A stretch of 64,000 nucleotides of DNA from Rhizobiaceae bacterium. Lineage in GTDB: Bacteria; Pseudomonadota; Alphaproteobacteria; Rhizobiales; Rhizobiaceae. The stretch lies in the NCBI GenBank assembly GCA_905339215.1, contig CAJPFN010000005.1, positions 1 through 64,000 on the forward strand, read 5' to 3'. The notes under the pieces were generated by a model. The model worked only from the letters and a program-made list of their open reading frames with translations, searched no databases and had not been told where the DNA came from. How positions within the stretch are numbered: the first letter of the stretch is position 1; each line of letters opens with the position of its first letter. Positions 44,771-53,836 of this stretch are shown here, in pieces. Both the position numbers and the translations under genes were made by a program.

Positions 44771-46603
44771 ATGGCGTCCAACTTGGCCAGGTACGGTTTG
44801 TGGATCGTTGGAGGGATGCTGGTCATCGCCGCCGCGCTAATTGCTGCCCTCCCCTACATCGCCTCGGCTCAGATCGTCCGTGACCGTATCGCCCTCGAGG
44901 TCAGCGCCTGGAGCGGCTACCGCGTCGAACTCGGCGCCGCCCCGGAAATAGAGGTCTGGCCCTTCCGCGCCGTCCTGCGCGAGGTAACCCTGTCGGGATG
45001 GTTCGATCCAGAGCGTAGACCCGTGATCACCGCGGAAACGGTTGAGATCGACCTGTCTCCGCTCGCGGCTCTCAGGGGTGACGTCCTCTTCTCAACCGCC
45101 CGACTCGTCCGGCCGACCATCCGGCTTGCGTCGGATGCCGGCGACGTCGGCCTTTCTACCTCGCCGGTCGGCGGCCGGATCGCGCGTTCGATCGACGAGG
45201 CTCGCGCCGTCATCGCGCGCGATCCGGTGAACCCCGACGTCAGCGCCCTGCCTAGAGATCCCTTCGGCACGATCCAGGTCGTCGACGGGCGGATCGTCAC
45301 GACGAGGTCGGGCAAGGACGAAGATCTTGTGACAAGCGTCGCCGGGAGTTTTGACTGGGCCGCCCTCGACCGGCCTTCGCGGATATCGATGACGGGTATC
45401 TGGCGCGGCGAGAGCGTTGCGCTGGATCTCGCTACAGCGCGTCCGCTGGTTCTCCTCGCAGGAGGCACAGGGCCGCTGTCGGTGAATCTCAAGTCCGCTC
45501 CTGCGTCGTTTGCATTCGATGGCACGGCTAGTTTATCGGGCGACACCTTCTTCGCCGGCTCGGCCCGGTTCGCCTCGCCGTCGTTGCGCCGAATGATCGA
45601 ATGGTCGGCGTCGGAAACTACGCCGGGCTCGCCGATCGGCGTGGTCTCGATCGAAGGAAAAATCTCGGGAAACCGGCAGCGGCTAAAGCTCGAGGACGCG
45701 CGAATGTCCGTCGACGGCAATTCCGGCGTCGGCGTGATCGAGCTCGCTCTGGCCGAACGGATCCCTGCCCTTTCGGGAACGCTGGCTTTCGAAACCCTCG
45801 ATCTTCGCTCGTTCCTCTCCGCTTTCGGCGCAGCAGACGGTCCCACAAACCTTTCCGGTGGCGTCGGCGCCGACCTCGCGCACCGGATCGACCTCGATCT
45901 TCGCTTGTCGGCCGATCACGCCACATCGGGATCGATCGCACTGGAGGACGTGGCCGCAACCGCGCGAGTGAAGCGGGGACACGCCGCCTTTGACGTGTCC
46001 GACGCGGCCGCTTTCGGGGGGAACGTCCAGGCCAGCATTCGTATCGACAGCAAGACGGAGGGCGACGTGGTCGAAATCCGCTTTGTTGGCGAGGAGGTTG
46101 ACGGCGGTATCGTGAGCGCTTTCGCGCCGGTCCTCAGGATTCTTCCTACGGGCAAGGGCAACATTTCCGCATTGATCAAGGCGCCGGCGGGGACCTGGAC
46201 CGAGATCCTGGCGAGGGGCGAAGGATCGTTTTCGGCGAACTTCGGCGAAGGCGTCATCCAGAAATTGGACCTCGTCGCCTTCATCGAGCGTCTTGCCGCG
46301 GGCGACTTCTTCGCCCTCGACGATGTCGCGACGGGCTCGTTGGCCGCAAAGAGCGTCGAGATCAAGGCCACGGTTTCGAGGGGCGTTGCGCAGATCGCCA
46401 AGGCCGATATCCGCTCGTCGACTGCGACGGTCTCGCTCTCCGGCATCATTCCGTCGGTTGGCGGCCTTGCGCTCTCGGGATCGATCGCCCGCGCCGGCGA
46501 AACGCAGTCCGCGCCGCCCCGCGTCATATCCTTCTTTGTCGGTGGCTCGTGGTCGAAACCCTTCGTGGTGCCGGTATCCGGCACGCCCACCGCCGCCGAT
46601 TGA
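44771..46603 (+). CDS. AsmA-family protein
   Basis: This 610-residue protein of the AsmA/YhdP type is anchored by one N-terminal helix (LWIVGGMLVIAAALIAALPYIASAQIV), with the bulk in the periplasm. The N-terminal AsmA domain reads VSAWSGYRVELGAAPEIEVWPFRAVLREVTLSGW, and the C-terminal AsmA2-type part has EILARGEGSFSANFGEGVIQKLDLVAFIERLA and SLSGIIPSVGGLALSGSIARAG. The middle is beta-strand rich. Such proteins are thought to form hydrophobic grooves that carry phospholipids across the periplasm. ATG 44771 was chosen since the transmembrane segment begins soon after. It is divergent from the acetoacetyl-CoA synthetase gene and followed by a small membrane protein gene. Confidence 0.87.
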   Translation: MASNLARYGLWIVGGMLVIAAALIAALPYIASAQIVRDRIALEVSAWSGYRVELGAAPEIEVWPFRAVLREVTLSGWFDPERRPVITAETVEIDLSPLAALRGDVLFSTARLVRPTIRLASDAGDVGLSTSPVGGRIARSIDEARAVIARDPVNPDVSALPRDPFGTIQVVDGRIVTTRSGKDEDLVTSVAGSFDWAALDRPSRISMTGIWRGESVALDLATARPLVLLAGGTGPLSVNLKSAPASFAFDGTASLSGDTFFAGSARFASPSLRRMIEWSASETTPGSPIGVVSIEGKISGNRQRLKLEDARMSVDGNSGVGVIELALAERIPALSGTLAFETLDLRSFLSAFGAADGPTNLSGGVGADLAHRIDLDLRLSADHATSGSIALEDVAATARVKRGHAAFDVSDAAAFGGNVQASIRIDSKTEGDVVEIRFVGEEVDGGIVSAFAPVLRILPTGKGNISALIKAPAGTWTEILARGEGSFSANFGEGVIQKLDLVAFIERLAAGDFFALDDVATGSLAAKSVEIKATVSRGVAQIAKADIRSSTATVSLSGIIPSVGGLALSGSIARAGETQSAPPRVISFFVGGSWSKPFVVPVSGTPTAAD

Positions 46604-46666
46604 GCGCCGATTCAATTCGCCGGCGAATCGGGATAGGATTTTTCTCTGTGGGCAAGAGGGGAATCG

Positions 46667-46909
46667 GTGTTCAGGCTGCTATCAGCCACTTTCAAGATCG
46701 CCGTCGTTTCGCTGATCACCGGGGCAGGTCTTTCCGCGGTCGACATCACGGCGGCGGACGTGTTCGCCAAGATTGGACTGACCGAGGAGCGCGCGCTCGA
46801 ACTGCTTGAGAGCGGCGTCAAGTGGGCGGTGCCCAATCTCGTGCTGGGCTCGATGATCATCGTACCGATCTGGATCGTCGTTTACCTGCTGAGGCCGCCC
46901 CGCGGCTAG
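46667..46909 (+). CDS. Small two-helix membrane protein (DUF6460-like)
   Basis: This 80-residue protein starts at GTG 46667, 63 bases after the AsmA-like gene. It has two hydrophobic segments, TFKIAVVSLITGAGLSAVDI and VPNLVLGSMIIVPIWIVVYLL, joined by the amphipathic stretch TAADVFAKIGLTEERALELLESGVKW. The pattern fits small alphaproteobacterial membrane proteins annotated as DUF6460. No function is known. The coding frame is clear, and the short gap suggests co-transcription with the AsmA-like gene. Confidence 0.75.
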   Translation: MFRLLSATFKIAVVSLITGAGLSAVDITAADVFAKIGLTEERALELLESGVKWAVPNLVLGSMIIVPIWIVVYLLRPPRG

Positions 46910-46943
46910 CGTAGACAATCCCGCAAGGCGAAAGACGCCGTCG

Positions 46944-47762
46944 CTATCCGCGCTGCGCGGCCTGCTCGTCGCGCTGGCGTTGCACCTCCCGCCGTTTGTT
47001 GACGACCGCTGCCGCGATCACGCCGACGGTTACGACCGCAATCAGGAGCGTGCAGACGGCGTTGATCTCGGGTGTTACGCCAAGGCGCACCTGGCTGTAG
47101 ATCTTCATCGGCAACGTGGTCGCGCCCGGCCCGGATGTGAAGGAGGCGATGACCAGGTCGTCGAGGGATAGCGTGAAGGCGAGCATCCACCCGGAGATGA
47201 TCGCCGGCAGGATGACGGGCAGCGTCACCTGGAAGAAGGTCTTCACCGGCGTCGCGCCGAGATCCATCGCCGCTTCCTCCAGGGACCGGTCGAAGGTGAT
47301 CAGCCGCGACTGCACCACGACGGCGACGAAGCACATGGTGAAAGTGATGTGCGCGAGCGTCACCGTCAGGAAGCCGCGGTCGAGCCCCATTGAGACGAAC
47401 AGCAGCAACAGCGACAGGCCGGTGATCACCTCCGGCATGACGAGCGGTGCAAAGACCATGCCCGAGAACAGGATACGCCCGCGGAAGCGGGTATAGCGGG
47501 TCAACGCCAGTGCCGCCATCGTGCCAAGCACGGTCGCGACGGTCGCAGAAATGAAGGCGACGCGCGCCGTGACCCAGGCAGCGTCCATCAGCCCCTGGTT
47601 CTGGAACATCGCCACGTACCATTTGGTCGAGAACCCGCCCCAGACGGTGACCAGCCTCGACTCGTTGAACGAGAAGATGATCAGAAGCACGATCGGCAGG
47701 TAGAGGAACGCAAATCCCAGCACGATCGAGACGATGTTGAACCTGCTCAGCGAGGCGTTCAT
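46944..47762 (-). CDS. potI: Putrescine ABC transporter permease PotI
   Basis: This is the second inner-membrane permease of a PotFGHI-type putrescine importer, with 272 residues and about six helices. It starts MNASLSRFNIVSIVLGFAFLYLPIVLLIIFSFN, typical of PotI/PotC, and carries the ATPase-contact loop SLEEAAMDLGATPVKTFFQVTLP and SLDDLVIASFTSGPGATTLP. The C-terminus is charged (NKRREVQRQRDEQAAQRG). It is the last gene of the operon, with a single base between the potH stop and its start. No clear terminator follows; the converging small membrane protein gene ends 35 bases on. Confidence 0.94.
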   Translation of the reverse strand: MNASLSRFNIVSIVLGFAFLYLPIVLLIIFSFNESRLVTVWGGFSTKWYVAMFQNQGLMDAAWVTARVAFISATVATVLGTMAALALTRYTRFRGRILFSGMVFAPLVMPEVITGLSLLLLFVSMGLDRGFLTVTLAHITFTMCFVAVVVQSRLITFDRSLEEAAMDLGATPVKTFFQVTLPVILPAIISGWMLAFTLSLDDLVIASFTSGPGATTLPMKIYSQVRLGVTPEINAVCTLLIAVVTVGVIAAAVVNKRREVQRQRDEQAAQRG

Positions 47763-47763
47763 G

Positions 47764-48732
47764 TCAGCGCCCCTGTTCCTGCGCGCGAGCCTGCGCGTTC
47801 TGGAAGAGCACGATCGGAACGACGAGCAGCAGGAGCAGGATGACGGCGACCGCCGACGAGACCGGCCAGTCCCTGTTGGCGAAGAATTCGTTCCACAGCG
47901 TCTTGCCGATCATCAGGGTTTGCGATCCGCCAAGCAGGTCGGGAATGACGAACTCGCCGACGGCGGGAATGAAGACCAGAAGGCAGCCGGCGACGACGCC
48001 CGGCAGGGACAGCGGGAAGGTGATCTTCCAGAAGGCCGAAGTCGGCGGGCAGCCGAGATCCTGGGCGGCTTCGATCAGTGAATAGTCCATCTTCTCCAAA
48101 GCCGAATAGAGCGGCAGGACCATGAACGGAAGGTATGAGTAGACGATGCCGATGAAGATCGCCGTATGGGTGTTCATGATGATCAGCGGCTGGTCGATGA
48201 CGCCGATAGCGAGCAGGAATTGGTTGAGTAGACCTTCGGGCTTGAGGATGCCGATCCAGGCGTAGACGCGGATCAGGAAGCTCGTCCAGAAGGGCAGGAT
48301 AACCAGCATGAGCAGGATAGGCCGCAGCGTCGCCGGCGCGCGCGCCATGCCATAGGCGATCGGATAGCCGACGAGCAACGTCAGGAAGGTGGACGCCCCG
48401 GCGATCATCACGCTCGACAGGTAGGCGTTGAAGTATAACGCGTCTTCTGTCAGCCAGAGGTAGTTCTCGAAAGAAAGTTCCCGGAGACTGGCGAACAGGC
48501 CGAAAATCCCCTCGGAAAGGTCGAAGACCGGCACATAGGGTGGCATCGCGATCGCCGTCTGCGACAGCGATATCTTGAAGACGATCACGAAGGGAATGAG
48601 GAAGAAGAGCAGCAGCCACAGATAGGGGACCGCGATCACCACTCTGCCGGCGACGGCGCGGAGGAGCTTCGTTCCAGGCCCGGCATCGGTCCCGGCTGGC
48701 AATCCGGCCTGCGACAAGGCGGCGTTCGACAT
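47764..48732 (-). CDS. potH: Putrescine ABC transporter permease PotH
   Basis: PotH is the first permease subunit of the putrescine importer, with 322 residues. After an N-terminal extension come helices beginning with VVIAVPYLWLLLFFLIPFVIVFKISLSQ, the family signature LRPILLMLVILPFWTSFLIRVYAWIGILKPEGLLN, and the ATPase-contact loop LIEAAQDLGCPPTSAFWKITFPLSLPGV. GEFVIPDLLGGSQTLMIGK is also highly conserved in PotH/PotB. It lies 9 bases after potG and directly before potI. The motif set is that of the putrescine/spermidine class rather than the iron class. Confidence 0.95.
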   Translation of the reverse strand: MSNAALSQAGLPAGTDAGPGTKLLRAVAGRVVIAVPYLWLLLFFLIPFVIVFKISLSQTAIAMPPYVPVFDLSEGIFGLFASLRELSFENYLWLTEDALYFNAYLSSVMIAGASTFLTLLVGYPIAYGMARAPATLRPILLMLVILPFWTSFLIRVYAWIGILKPEGLLNQFLLAIGVIDQPLIIMNTHTAIFIGIVYSYLPFMVLPLYSALEKMDYSLIEAAQDLGCPPTSAFWKITFPLSLPGVVAGCLLVFIPAVGEFVIPDLLGGSQTLMIGKTLWNEFFANRDWPVSSAVAVILLLLLVVPIVLFQNAQARAQEQGR

Positions 48733-48741
48733 CGCGCTCTC

Positions 48742-49884
48742 CTATCGTGTCAGCACGACGCCGGAATCCGGCTTGAAGGATATCCAGGCTCGGTCGTTCC
48801 AGGTCAGCGGATCGTCTGTCAGACGGGCGCTGTTGAGCGACGCCGCCTTGACCACGAGGCCATTGGCGAGACGCACATAGTAGACAGTCATGTCGCCAAG
48901 GTAGGCGATGTCGTAGATCTCGCCCTCCGCGGCGTTGTTCGCGGTGTCCATCGGCGGCCGCGACGACACCTTTATCTTTTCGGGCCGGACGGCATAGGCG
49001 ACCTTTGCCCCCGACTGGGCATCGCCGGCGTTTTCGGTCCGGATCGCGATGCCGCTCTCGCTGTTGATGCTGACGCCCGACGCGTCGCGGGCGGTCACCA
49101 TGCCCTCGAACATGTTCACATTGCCGACGAAGTTGGCGACGAAACGCGAACCCGGCGCCTCGTAGATCTCTGCTGGCGTGGCCACCTGCATAACCTCGCC
49201 CTTGTCGAGGATGGCGATACGATCGGCCATGGTCATCGCCTCTTCCTGGTCGTGGGTGACGACGACGAAGGTCAGGCCGAGCTTCTGCTGGAGATCCATC
49301 AGTTCGAACTGGGTTTCCTCCCGCAGCTTCTTGTCGAGCGCGCCGAGCGGCTCGTCGAGCAGGAGCACCTTCGGCCGCTTGGCGACCGAGCGCGCCAGCG
49401 CCACACGCTGGCGCTGGCCGCCGGACAACTGGTGTGGCTTGCGCTTCGCGAACTGCTCGAGCTTGACCAGTCTCAGCATCTCGGCGACGCGATCGGCGAT
49501 CTTGGAGGATTCCATGCCCTCCTGCTTCAGTCCGAATGCAATGTTCGCCTCGACGGTCATGTGCGGGAACAGCGCGTAAGACTGGAACATCATGTTGACC
49601 GGCCGCCGGTAAGGCGGGATGCCGCGCAGGTCCTGGCCGTCGAGCAGGATGCGGCCCGACGTCGGCTCCTCGAAGCCGGCGAGCATGCGCAGCAATGTCG
49701 ATTTGCCGCAGCCGGACGCGCCGAGTAGCGCGAAGAACTCGCGCTCGTAAATGGAAAGCGAGAGGTTGTTGACGGCGGTGAAGTCGCCGAACTTCTTCGT
49801 CACCTGGTCGAAGACGATGTAGGGCTTTGCCGCCGGGTCGTTCCACGGCGAGAAATCCCTGCGAATGCTGCCGAGCGACTGCAT
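48742..49884 (-). CDS. potG: Putrescine ABC transporter ATP-binding protein PotG
   Basis: This is the ATPase of the putrescine importer, with 380 residues. Walker A is GASGCGKST, then Q-loop [11 protein letters not shown], signature [16 protein letters not shown], Walker [13 protein letters not shown] and the H-loop [19 protein letters not shown]-terminal TOBE domain of about 120 residues follows ([15 protein letters not shown] onwards). Upstream, between potF and potG, is a stable hairpin that may lower expression of the transporter relative to the binding protein. Identity as PotG rests on its neighbours as well as on sequence; the fbpAB locus in this window lacks an ATPase. Confidence 0.94.
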   Translation of the reverse strand: MQSLGSIRRDFSPWNDPAAKPYIVFDQVTKKFGDFTAVNNLSLSIYEREFFALLGASGCGKSTLLRMLAGFEEPTSGRILLDGQDLRGIPPYRRPVNMMFQSYALFPHMTVEANIAFGLKQEGMESSKIADRVAEMLRLVKLEQFAKRKPHQLSGGQRQRVALARSVAKRPKVLLLDEPLGALDKKLREETQFELMDLQQKLGLTFVVVTHDQEEAMTMADRIAILDKGEVMQVATPAEIYEAPGSRFVANFVGNVNMFEGMVTARDASGVSINSESGIAIRTENAGDAQSGAKVAYAVRPEKIKVSSRPPMDTANNAAEGEIYDIAYLGDMTVYYVRLANGLVVKAASLNSARLTDDPLTWNDRAWISFKPDSGVVLTR

Positions 49885-49921
49885 GTCCTGCTCCGTCCCC
49901 TGTGCGCCCCGGAAGGAAAGC

Positions 49922-49948
49922 GGGCCCGGCGGTGTCGTCGCCGGGCCC
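49922..49948 (-). other. Stem-loop between potF and potG
   Basis: GGGCCCGGCG (49922-49931) and CGCCGGGCCC (49939-49948) form a perfect 10-base stem with a 7-base loop, just after the potF stop. There is no T tract. Such hairpins after binding-protein genes often stabilise the upstream mRNA and reduce read-through, giving more PotF than membrane components. Confidence 0.65.
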
Positions 49949-49956
49949 CGAACCGC

Positions 49957-51054
49957 CTATTGGCCGGTTACGATCTTGGTCCAGGTGCGCGTCACGATGC
50001 GCTGCGTCTTGGGATCGTAGGGGGAGACCGTGAACAGCTTCGCCAGCGTCGCCTCGTCCGGGTAGATGGCCGGGTCACCGAGAATGTCCTTCTCGATGAA
50101 TTCCTGCGAAGCCTTGTTGCCGTTGGCGTAGTAGACGTAGTTCGACGCCTTGGCGATGACTTCGGGCTTCATCAGGTAGTTCAGGAACACGTGCGCCTCC
50201 TCGACGTGCTTGGCATCGGCCGGAATCGCCATCTGGTCGAACCACATCTCCGCGCCTTCCTTCGGCACCACGTAGTCGACGACGACGCCCTGATCGGCTT
50301 CCGCTGCGCGGTCGCGAGCCTGGAAGACGTCGCCCGACCAGCCCACTGCCAGGCAGATGTCGCCGTTGGCCAGTGCGTTGATGTATTCGGAGGAGTGGAA
50401 CTTGCGGATATGGGGCCTGATCTTCATCATCGCCTCTTCCGCCTTGGCGAAGTCTTCGGCGCTGGTGCTCTCGGGATTCATGCCGAGGTACTTGAAGGTC
50501 GTCGGCAGGATGTCGCTCGGGGAGTCGAGGACATAGACGCCGCAGTCGGCCAGCTTCGACAGCTTCTCGGGATTGAAGAAGACATCCCAGCTGTCGACCT
50601 TCTCGATGCCCAGCGCTTCCTGGACCTTCTTGACGTTGTAGCCGATGCCGACGGTGCCCCACATGTAGTTGATGGAGTATTCGTTGCCGGGATCGTACTT
50701 GGCCGTACGCTCGGAGACGACGTCCCACATGTTGGCGAGGTTGGGCAGTTTCGACTTGTCGAGCTTCTGGAATACGCCGGCCTCGATCTGGCGGGCGAGG
50801 AACGCTCCCGTCGGAACGACGATGTCGTAGCCGGTGCCGCCGGCCAGCAGCTTGGTCTCGAGGATCTCGTTGGAATCGAAGACGTCGTAGACGACCTTGA
50901 TACCGGTCTCCTTGGTGAAGTCCTCGATGATCGACTCGTCGATGTAGTCCGACCAGTTGTAGACGTTGACGACCTTTTCCTGGGCAAGGGCGCCTGCCGT
51001 CAGCAAGGCGGTGGCTGCCGTCGCAGCAGCGAGCCGGAAGAGTGAGTGCTTCAT
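49957..51054 (-). CDS. potF: Putrescine-binding periplasmic protein PotF
   Basis: PotF captures putrescine (or spermidine) in the periplasm for PotGHI. The 365-residue product has a signal peptide (LFRLAAATAATALLTAGALAQ) and the mature start KVVNVYNWSDYIDESIIEDFTKETGIKVVYDVFDSNE, the classic PotD/PotF opening. Other marks are GYDIVVPTGAFLARQI, YMWGTVGIGYNVKKV, LDSPSDILPTTFKYLG, GDICLAVGWSGDVFQA and EGAEMWFDQMAIP, which contains polyamine-binding Trp and acidic residues. It is preceded by the PuuA-like ligase gene, 121 bases upstream on the same strand. Confidence 0.94.
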   Translation of the reverse strand: MKHSLFRLAAATAATALLTAGALAQEKVVNVYNWSDYIDESIIEDFTKETGIKVVYDVFDSNEILETKLLAGGTGYDIVVPTGAFLARQIEAGVFQKLDKSKLPNLANMWDVVSERTAKYDPGNEYSINYMWGTVGIGYNVKKVQEALGIEKVDSWDVFFNPEKLSKLADCGVYVLDSPSDILPTTFKYLGMNPESTSAEDFAKAEEAMMKIRPHIRKFHSSEYINALANGDICLAVGWSGDVFQARDRAAEADQGVVVDYVVPKEGAEMWFDQMAIPADAKHVEEAHVFLNYLMKPEVIAKASNYVYYANGNKASQEFIEKDILGDPAIYPDEATLAKLFTVSPYDPKTQRIVTRTWTKIVTGQ

Positions 51055-51175
51055 TGATATTCTCCTCTGTCTGTTCCTTCTCCCGGCTCGCTCAGCGGTC
51101 CATCACGGCCGGGTGTTTTAATCAAGCCTATTGGCCTTTCCGCGGTGCGACAAGCACGAATGCTGTCGGCCGAAT

Positions 51176-52642
51176 CTATAGGTAGGTCGTTCGCTCCAGA
51201 GGCGTGATCTCGCTCCAGAAGGCGACGATCTCGGCGCGCTTCAGGTCGCGATAGACCTTGGCCAGCAACGGCCCGAGGGCCCTGTCGACGAACGCGCTCT
51301 TCTCCATGAGCTGCAGCGCATCGTCCATGTCGTCGGGCAACGAAAGGCCATCCTCGTCATAGGCGTTGCCCTGAACCGGCGGCGGCGGCGTCTCGCCGTT
51401 CTCGATGCCTTCGACCATGCCCTGGATCAGCGTCGCCATGACCAGGTAGGGATTGGCGTCGGCGCCGGCGATGCGGTGCTCGACGCGGCGATTGTCGTCA
51501 TTCGACACGGGGATGCGAAGCGCGACGGAACGGTTGTTCTCCGCCCAGACCGCGCGCGTCGGCGCATAGGAGCCTGGCGTGATGCGGCGGAAGCCGTTCC
51601 AGGTGTTGATGAAGAGCAGGAGCGATTCCGGCATGGTGCGCAATAGCCCGGCGACTGCCGATTCCAGCGTCTTGCGGCCTTTCGGTCCGCCGAACACGTT
51701 GCGCCCGTCGCCGTCGAGGATCGAGGCATGCACGTGCATGCCGTTGCCGGCGAACTCGAGGAAAGGCTTGGCCATGAAGGTTGCGGTCAGCCCATGGGCA
51801 CGGGCGCAGCCGAGCACGATGCGGCGCAGCATGATGACATCGTCGGCGGCGCGCAGCGGGTCAGCGCGGTGCTTGAGGTTGACCTCGAACTGGCCGGGGG
51901 CTGCCTCCTTGATGATCGTGTCGATCGGCAGCTTCTGCGCGCTCGCCGCATCGCGGATCATGTCGAAAAGCTCGGCATGCTCGGCGAGATCGTCGAGCCC
52001 GTACATGCGCAGGCGGTCGGGTCCCGCCATCGCCCCTACCGGCCCCGGCATGCCGTCTGTCCATTCGATCTCGGGATCGAGCAGGTAGAATTCCAGCTCG
52101 AAGGCAACGACCGGGAAGAAGCCCTTCGCCTGGACCTCGGCGACCTTGCGCTTCAGCACCTGGCGTGGATCGGCGAGGAATGGCTCTCCCTCCGGCGTGA
52201 AGGTCTGCAGCAAGACCTGTGCCGTCTTGCGCTTCGCCCAGGGCACGATGGACAGCGATCCCCGGGTGGCCCGGCAATAGCCGTCCTGGTCGCCGGTCTC
52301 GATGTGCAGACCCGTCTCCGTGACCTCGCGGCCCCAGACGTCGAGGCCGTGCAGCGACATCGGGAAGTTGACGCCTTCCTGAAAGGCTTTCTTCAGCGCA
52401 TCGCCCGGTCCCCACTTGCCACGCATGACGCCGTTGGGGTCGACGAGCAGGAACTCGACCGCCTCGATGTCGGGGTGCTTTTCGACGAAGGCCTTGTATT
52501 CGGCTTCGTGATCGGGGGAGACGAAGGAGGAGACCGCCGCTGCTTTGGGGGGAGAGTCACCGCCGTCTGGGGCTATCGCCGCGGCGTGAGGATGGGACTT
52601 CCGATTTCCGGCATCGAGCGTGCCGGCGCTTTCGAGGGGCAA
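51176..52642 (-). CDS. Glutamine synthetase family protein, PuuA-like gamma-glutamylpolyamine ligase (copy 1)
   Basis: This glutamine-synthetase-fold ligase of about 488 residues has ELEFYLLDPE, GQFEVNLKHRADPLRAADD, MAKPFLEFAGNGMHVHASILD, NTWNGFRRITPGSYAPTRAVWAENNRS and HRIAGADANPYLVMA. The lack of the adenylylation loop and the place at the head of potFGHI point to gamma-glutamylputrescine synthesis, the first step of putrescine breakdown. The start is weak: the only available codon near the right place is TTG 52642, and the first 45 residues (LESAGTLDAGNRKSH and on) are not conserved-looking. A second such gene is at 60442. The exact amine substrate cannot be read from sequence. Confidence 0.87.
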   Translation of the reverse strand: MPLESAGTLDAGNRKSHPHAAAIAPDGGDSPPKAAAVSSFVSPDHEAEYKAFVEKHPDIEAVEFLLVDPNGVMRGKWGPGDALKKAFQEGVNFPMSLHGLDVWGREVTETGLHIETGDQDGYCRATRGSLSIVPWAKRKTAQVLLQTFTPEGEPFLADPRQVLKRKVAEVQAKGFFPVVAFELEFYLLDPEIEWTDGMPGPVGAMAGPDRLRMYGLDDLAEHAELFDMIRDAASAQKLPIDTIIKEAAPGQFEVNLKHRADPLRAADDVIMLRRIVLGCARAHGLTATFMAKPFLEFAGNGMHVHASILDGDGRNVFGGPKGRKTLESAVAGLLRTMPESLLLFINTWNGFRRITPGSYAPTRAVWAENNRSVALRIPVSNDDNRRVEHRIAGADANPYLVMATLIQGMVEGIENGETPPPPVQGNAYDEDGLSLPDDMDDALQLMEKSAFVDRALGPLLAKVYRDLKRAEIVAFWSEITPLERTTYL

Positions 52643-52699
52643 GATGAGCCTGTCTGACTGTTGACGATGCCCTAAGCTGCCCGTTCGTTCACGAAATTG

Positions 52700-53656
52700 T
52701 CAATGGGGGTTCGGCATTCCGGTGAGACCGGGCCGTTGCGGGCGCGCCTGGCGCTGGAATTCGAGCCCGATATGGACCAGCAGTGCAGCGAAGACCACGC
52801 CGCCGCCCACCACCGTGCGCGCCGACGGCACCTCGGCATGGATCAGCCAGACCCAGATCGGCCCAAGGATCGTTTCGAATGTTCCAAGCAACGCGGCAAA
52901 GGCCGCGGGTATGAGCCGTGCCCCTGTGGCGAACAACGCCAGTCCGAGCCCGAGGTTGAGCGCGCCGAAGGCGAACAGCCAGGCCATGTCGACTGAGCCG
53001 ACGGCGAACGAGGAGGCCTGTGTGGCGGCAAACGTGGCAGCGATGATCGTGCCGGTGCATGTCGCCGGGGTCATGCGTACATGAGCGAAGCGCCTGGTGA
53101 TCACGGTCGCCGTGGAAAAGGCGAAGGCTATCAGCAGGGCCAGACCGTCGCCGATCGGCGAGACGCGGCCGCCAAAGGAATCCGAGACCATGATGGCGAC
53201 GCCCGCGATCACCGCGGCGATCGCCGCCCAAGTGGCGCCTGAGACGCGCTCCCGGAAGGCGATCCAGCCGATCAGCGCGGCGATCAGGGGTACGCCGGCC
53301 TGCATCAGCACGATGTTGGCGACAGTGGTGTAGCCGAGCGCGACGACGAAACAGGTCGATGCCGTGGCGAAGCACAGCGCGACGACCAGGCCGGGCAGCC
53401 CCATCCCCCTGAATAGCGCGATCATGCCGCGTCCGCCGTCTCGCCACAGCATGAACGCGACGAGGAACCCCGCCGCCCATACGGAGCGCCAGAAGACGGT
53501 CGTCCAGCTGTCCCCCACCTCGATGAAGCGTGCGATGGCGCCGCCGAAGCTCCAGATAAGCGCCGACAGGAAGACAAGCACGAATCCCAGCCGCTCCTCG
53601 CGGCGGGGGACGTGCGCCGTGGGGGCAAGTCTTGCTTGGGATGGGCTTTCGGTCAT
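52700..53656 (-). CDS. DMT-superfamily permease (EamA domains)
   Basis: This 318-residue permease with two EamA repeats has about ten hydrophobic segments, from LGFVLVFLSALIWSFGGAIARFIE through VVALCFATASTCFVVALGYTTVANIVLMQAGVPLIAALIGWIAF, then LALLIAFAFSTATVITRRFA, to RTVVGGGVVFAALLVHIGLEF. The start is ATG 53656; the longer frame upstream is antisense to the quinone reductase. It lies 57 bases before the PuuA-like ligase on the same strand, so it may be the first gene of the polyamine operon, although a substrate cannot be inferred. Confidence 0.9.
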   Translation of the reverse strand: MTESPSQARLAPTAHVPRREERLGFVLVFLSALIWSFGGAIARFIEVGDSWTTVFWRSVWAAGFLVAFMLWRDGGRGMIALFRGMGLPGLVVALCFATASTCFVVALGYTTVANIVLMQAGVPLIAALIGWIAFRERVSGATWAAIAAVIAGVAIMVSDSFGGRVSPIGDGLALLIAFAFSTATVITRRFAHVRMTPATCTGTIIAATFAATQASSFAVGSVDMAWLFAFGALNLGLGLALFATGARLIPAAFAALLGTFETILGPIWVWLIHAEVPSARTVVGGGVVFAALLVHIGLEFQRQARPQRPGLTGMPNPH

Positions 53657-53836
53657 GGACAGGCGCCGGTCGGATAGGGGGCAATCGGCAGCAGGCCGTT
53701 CGCTCCTCCGCGTATTTGAACGACGCGACGATGGCGTGGTCCAGCCCGCCCAGAATCTTATGGCAACGCTGGCCGCCTCAATTGCCGGCACCGCCCGATT
53801 CTGGTCTCCTTCGGGAAGGAGACGGGAGGACACCAC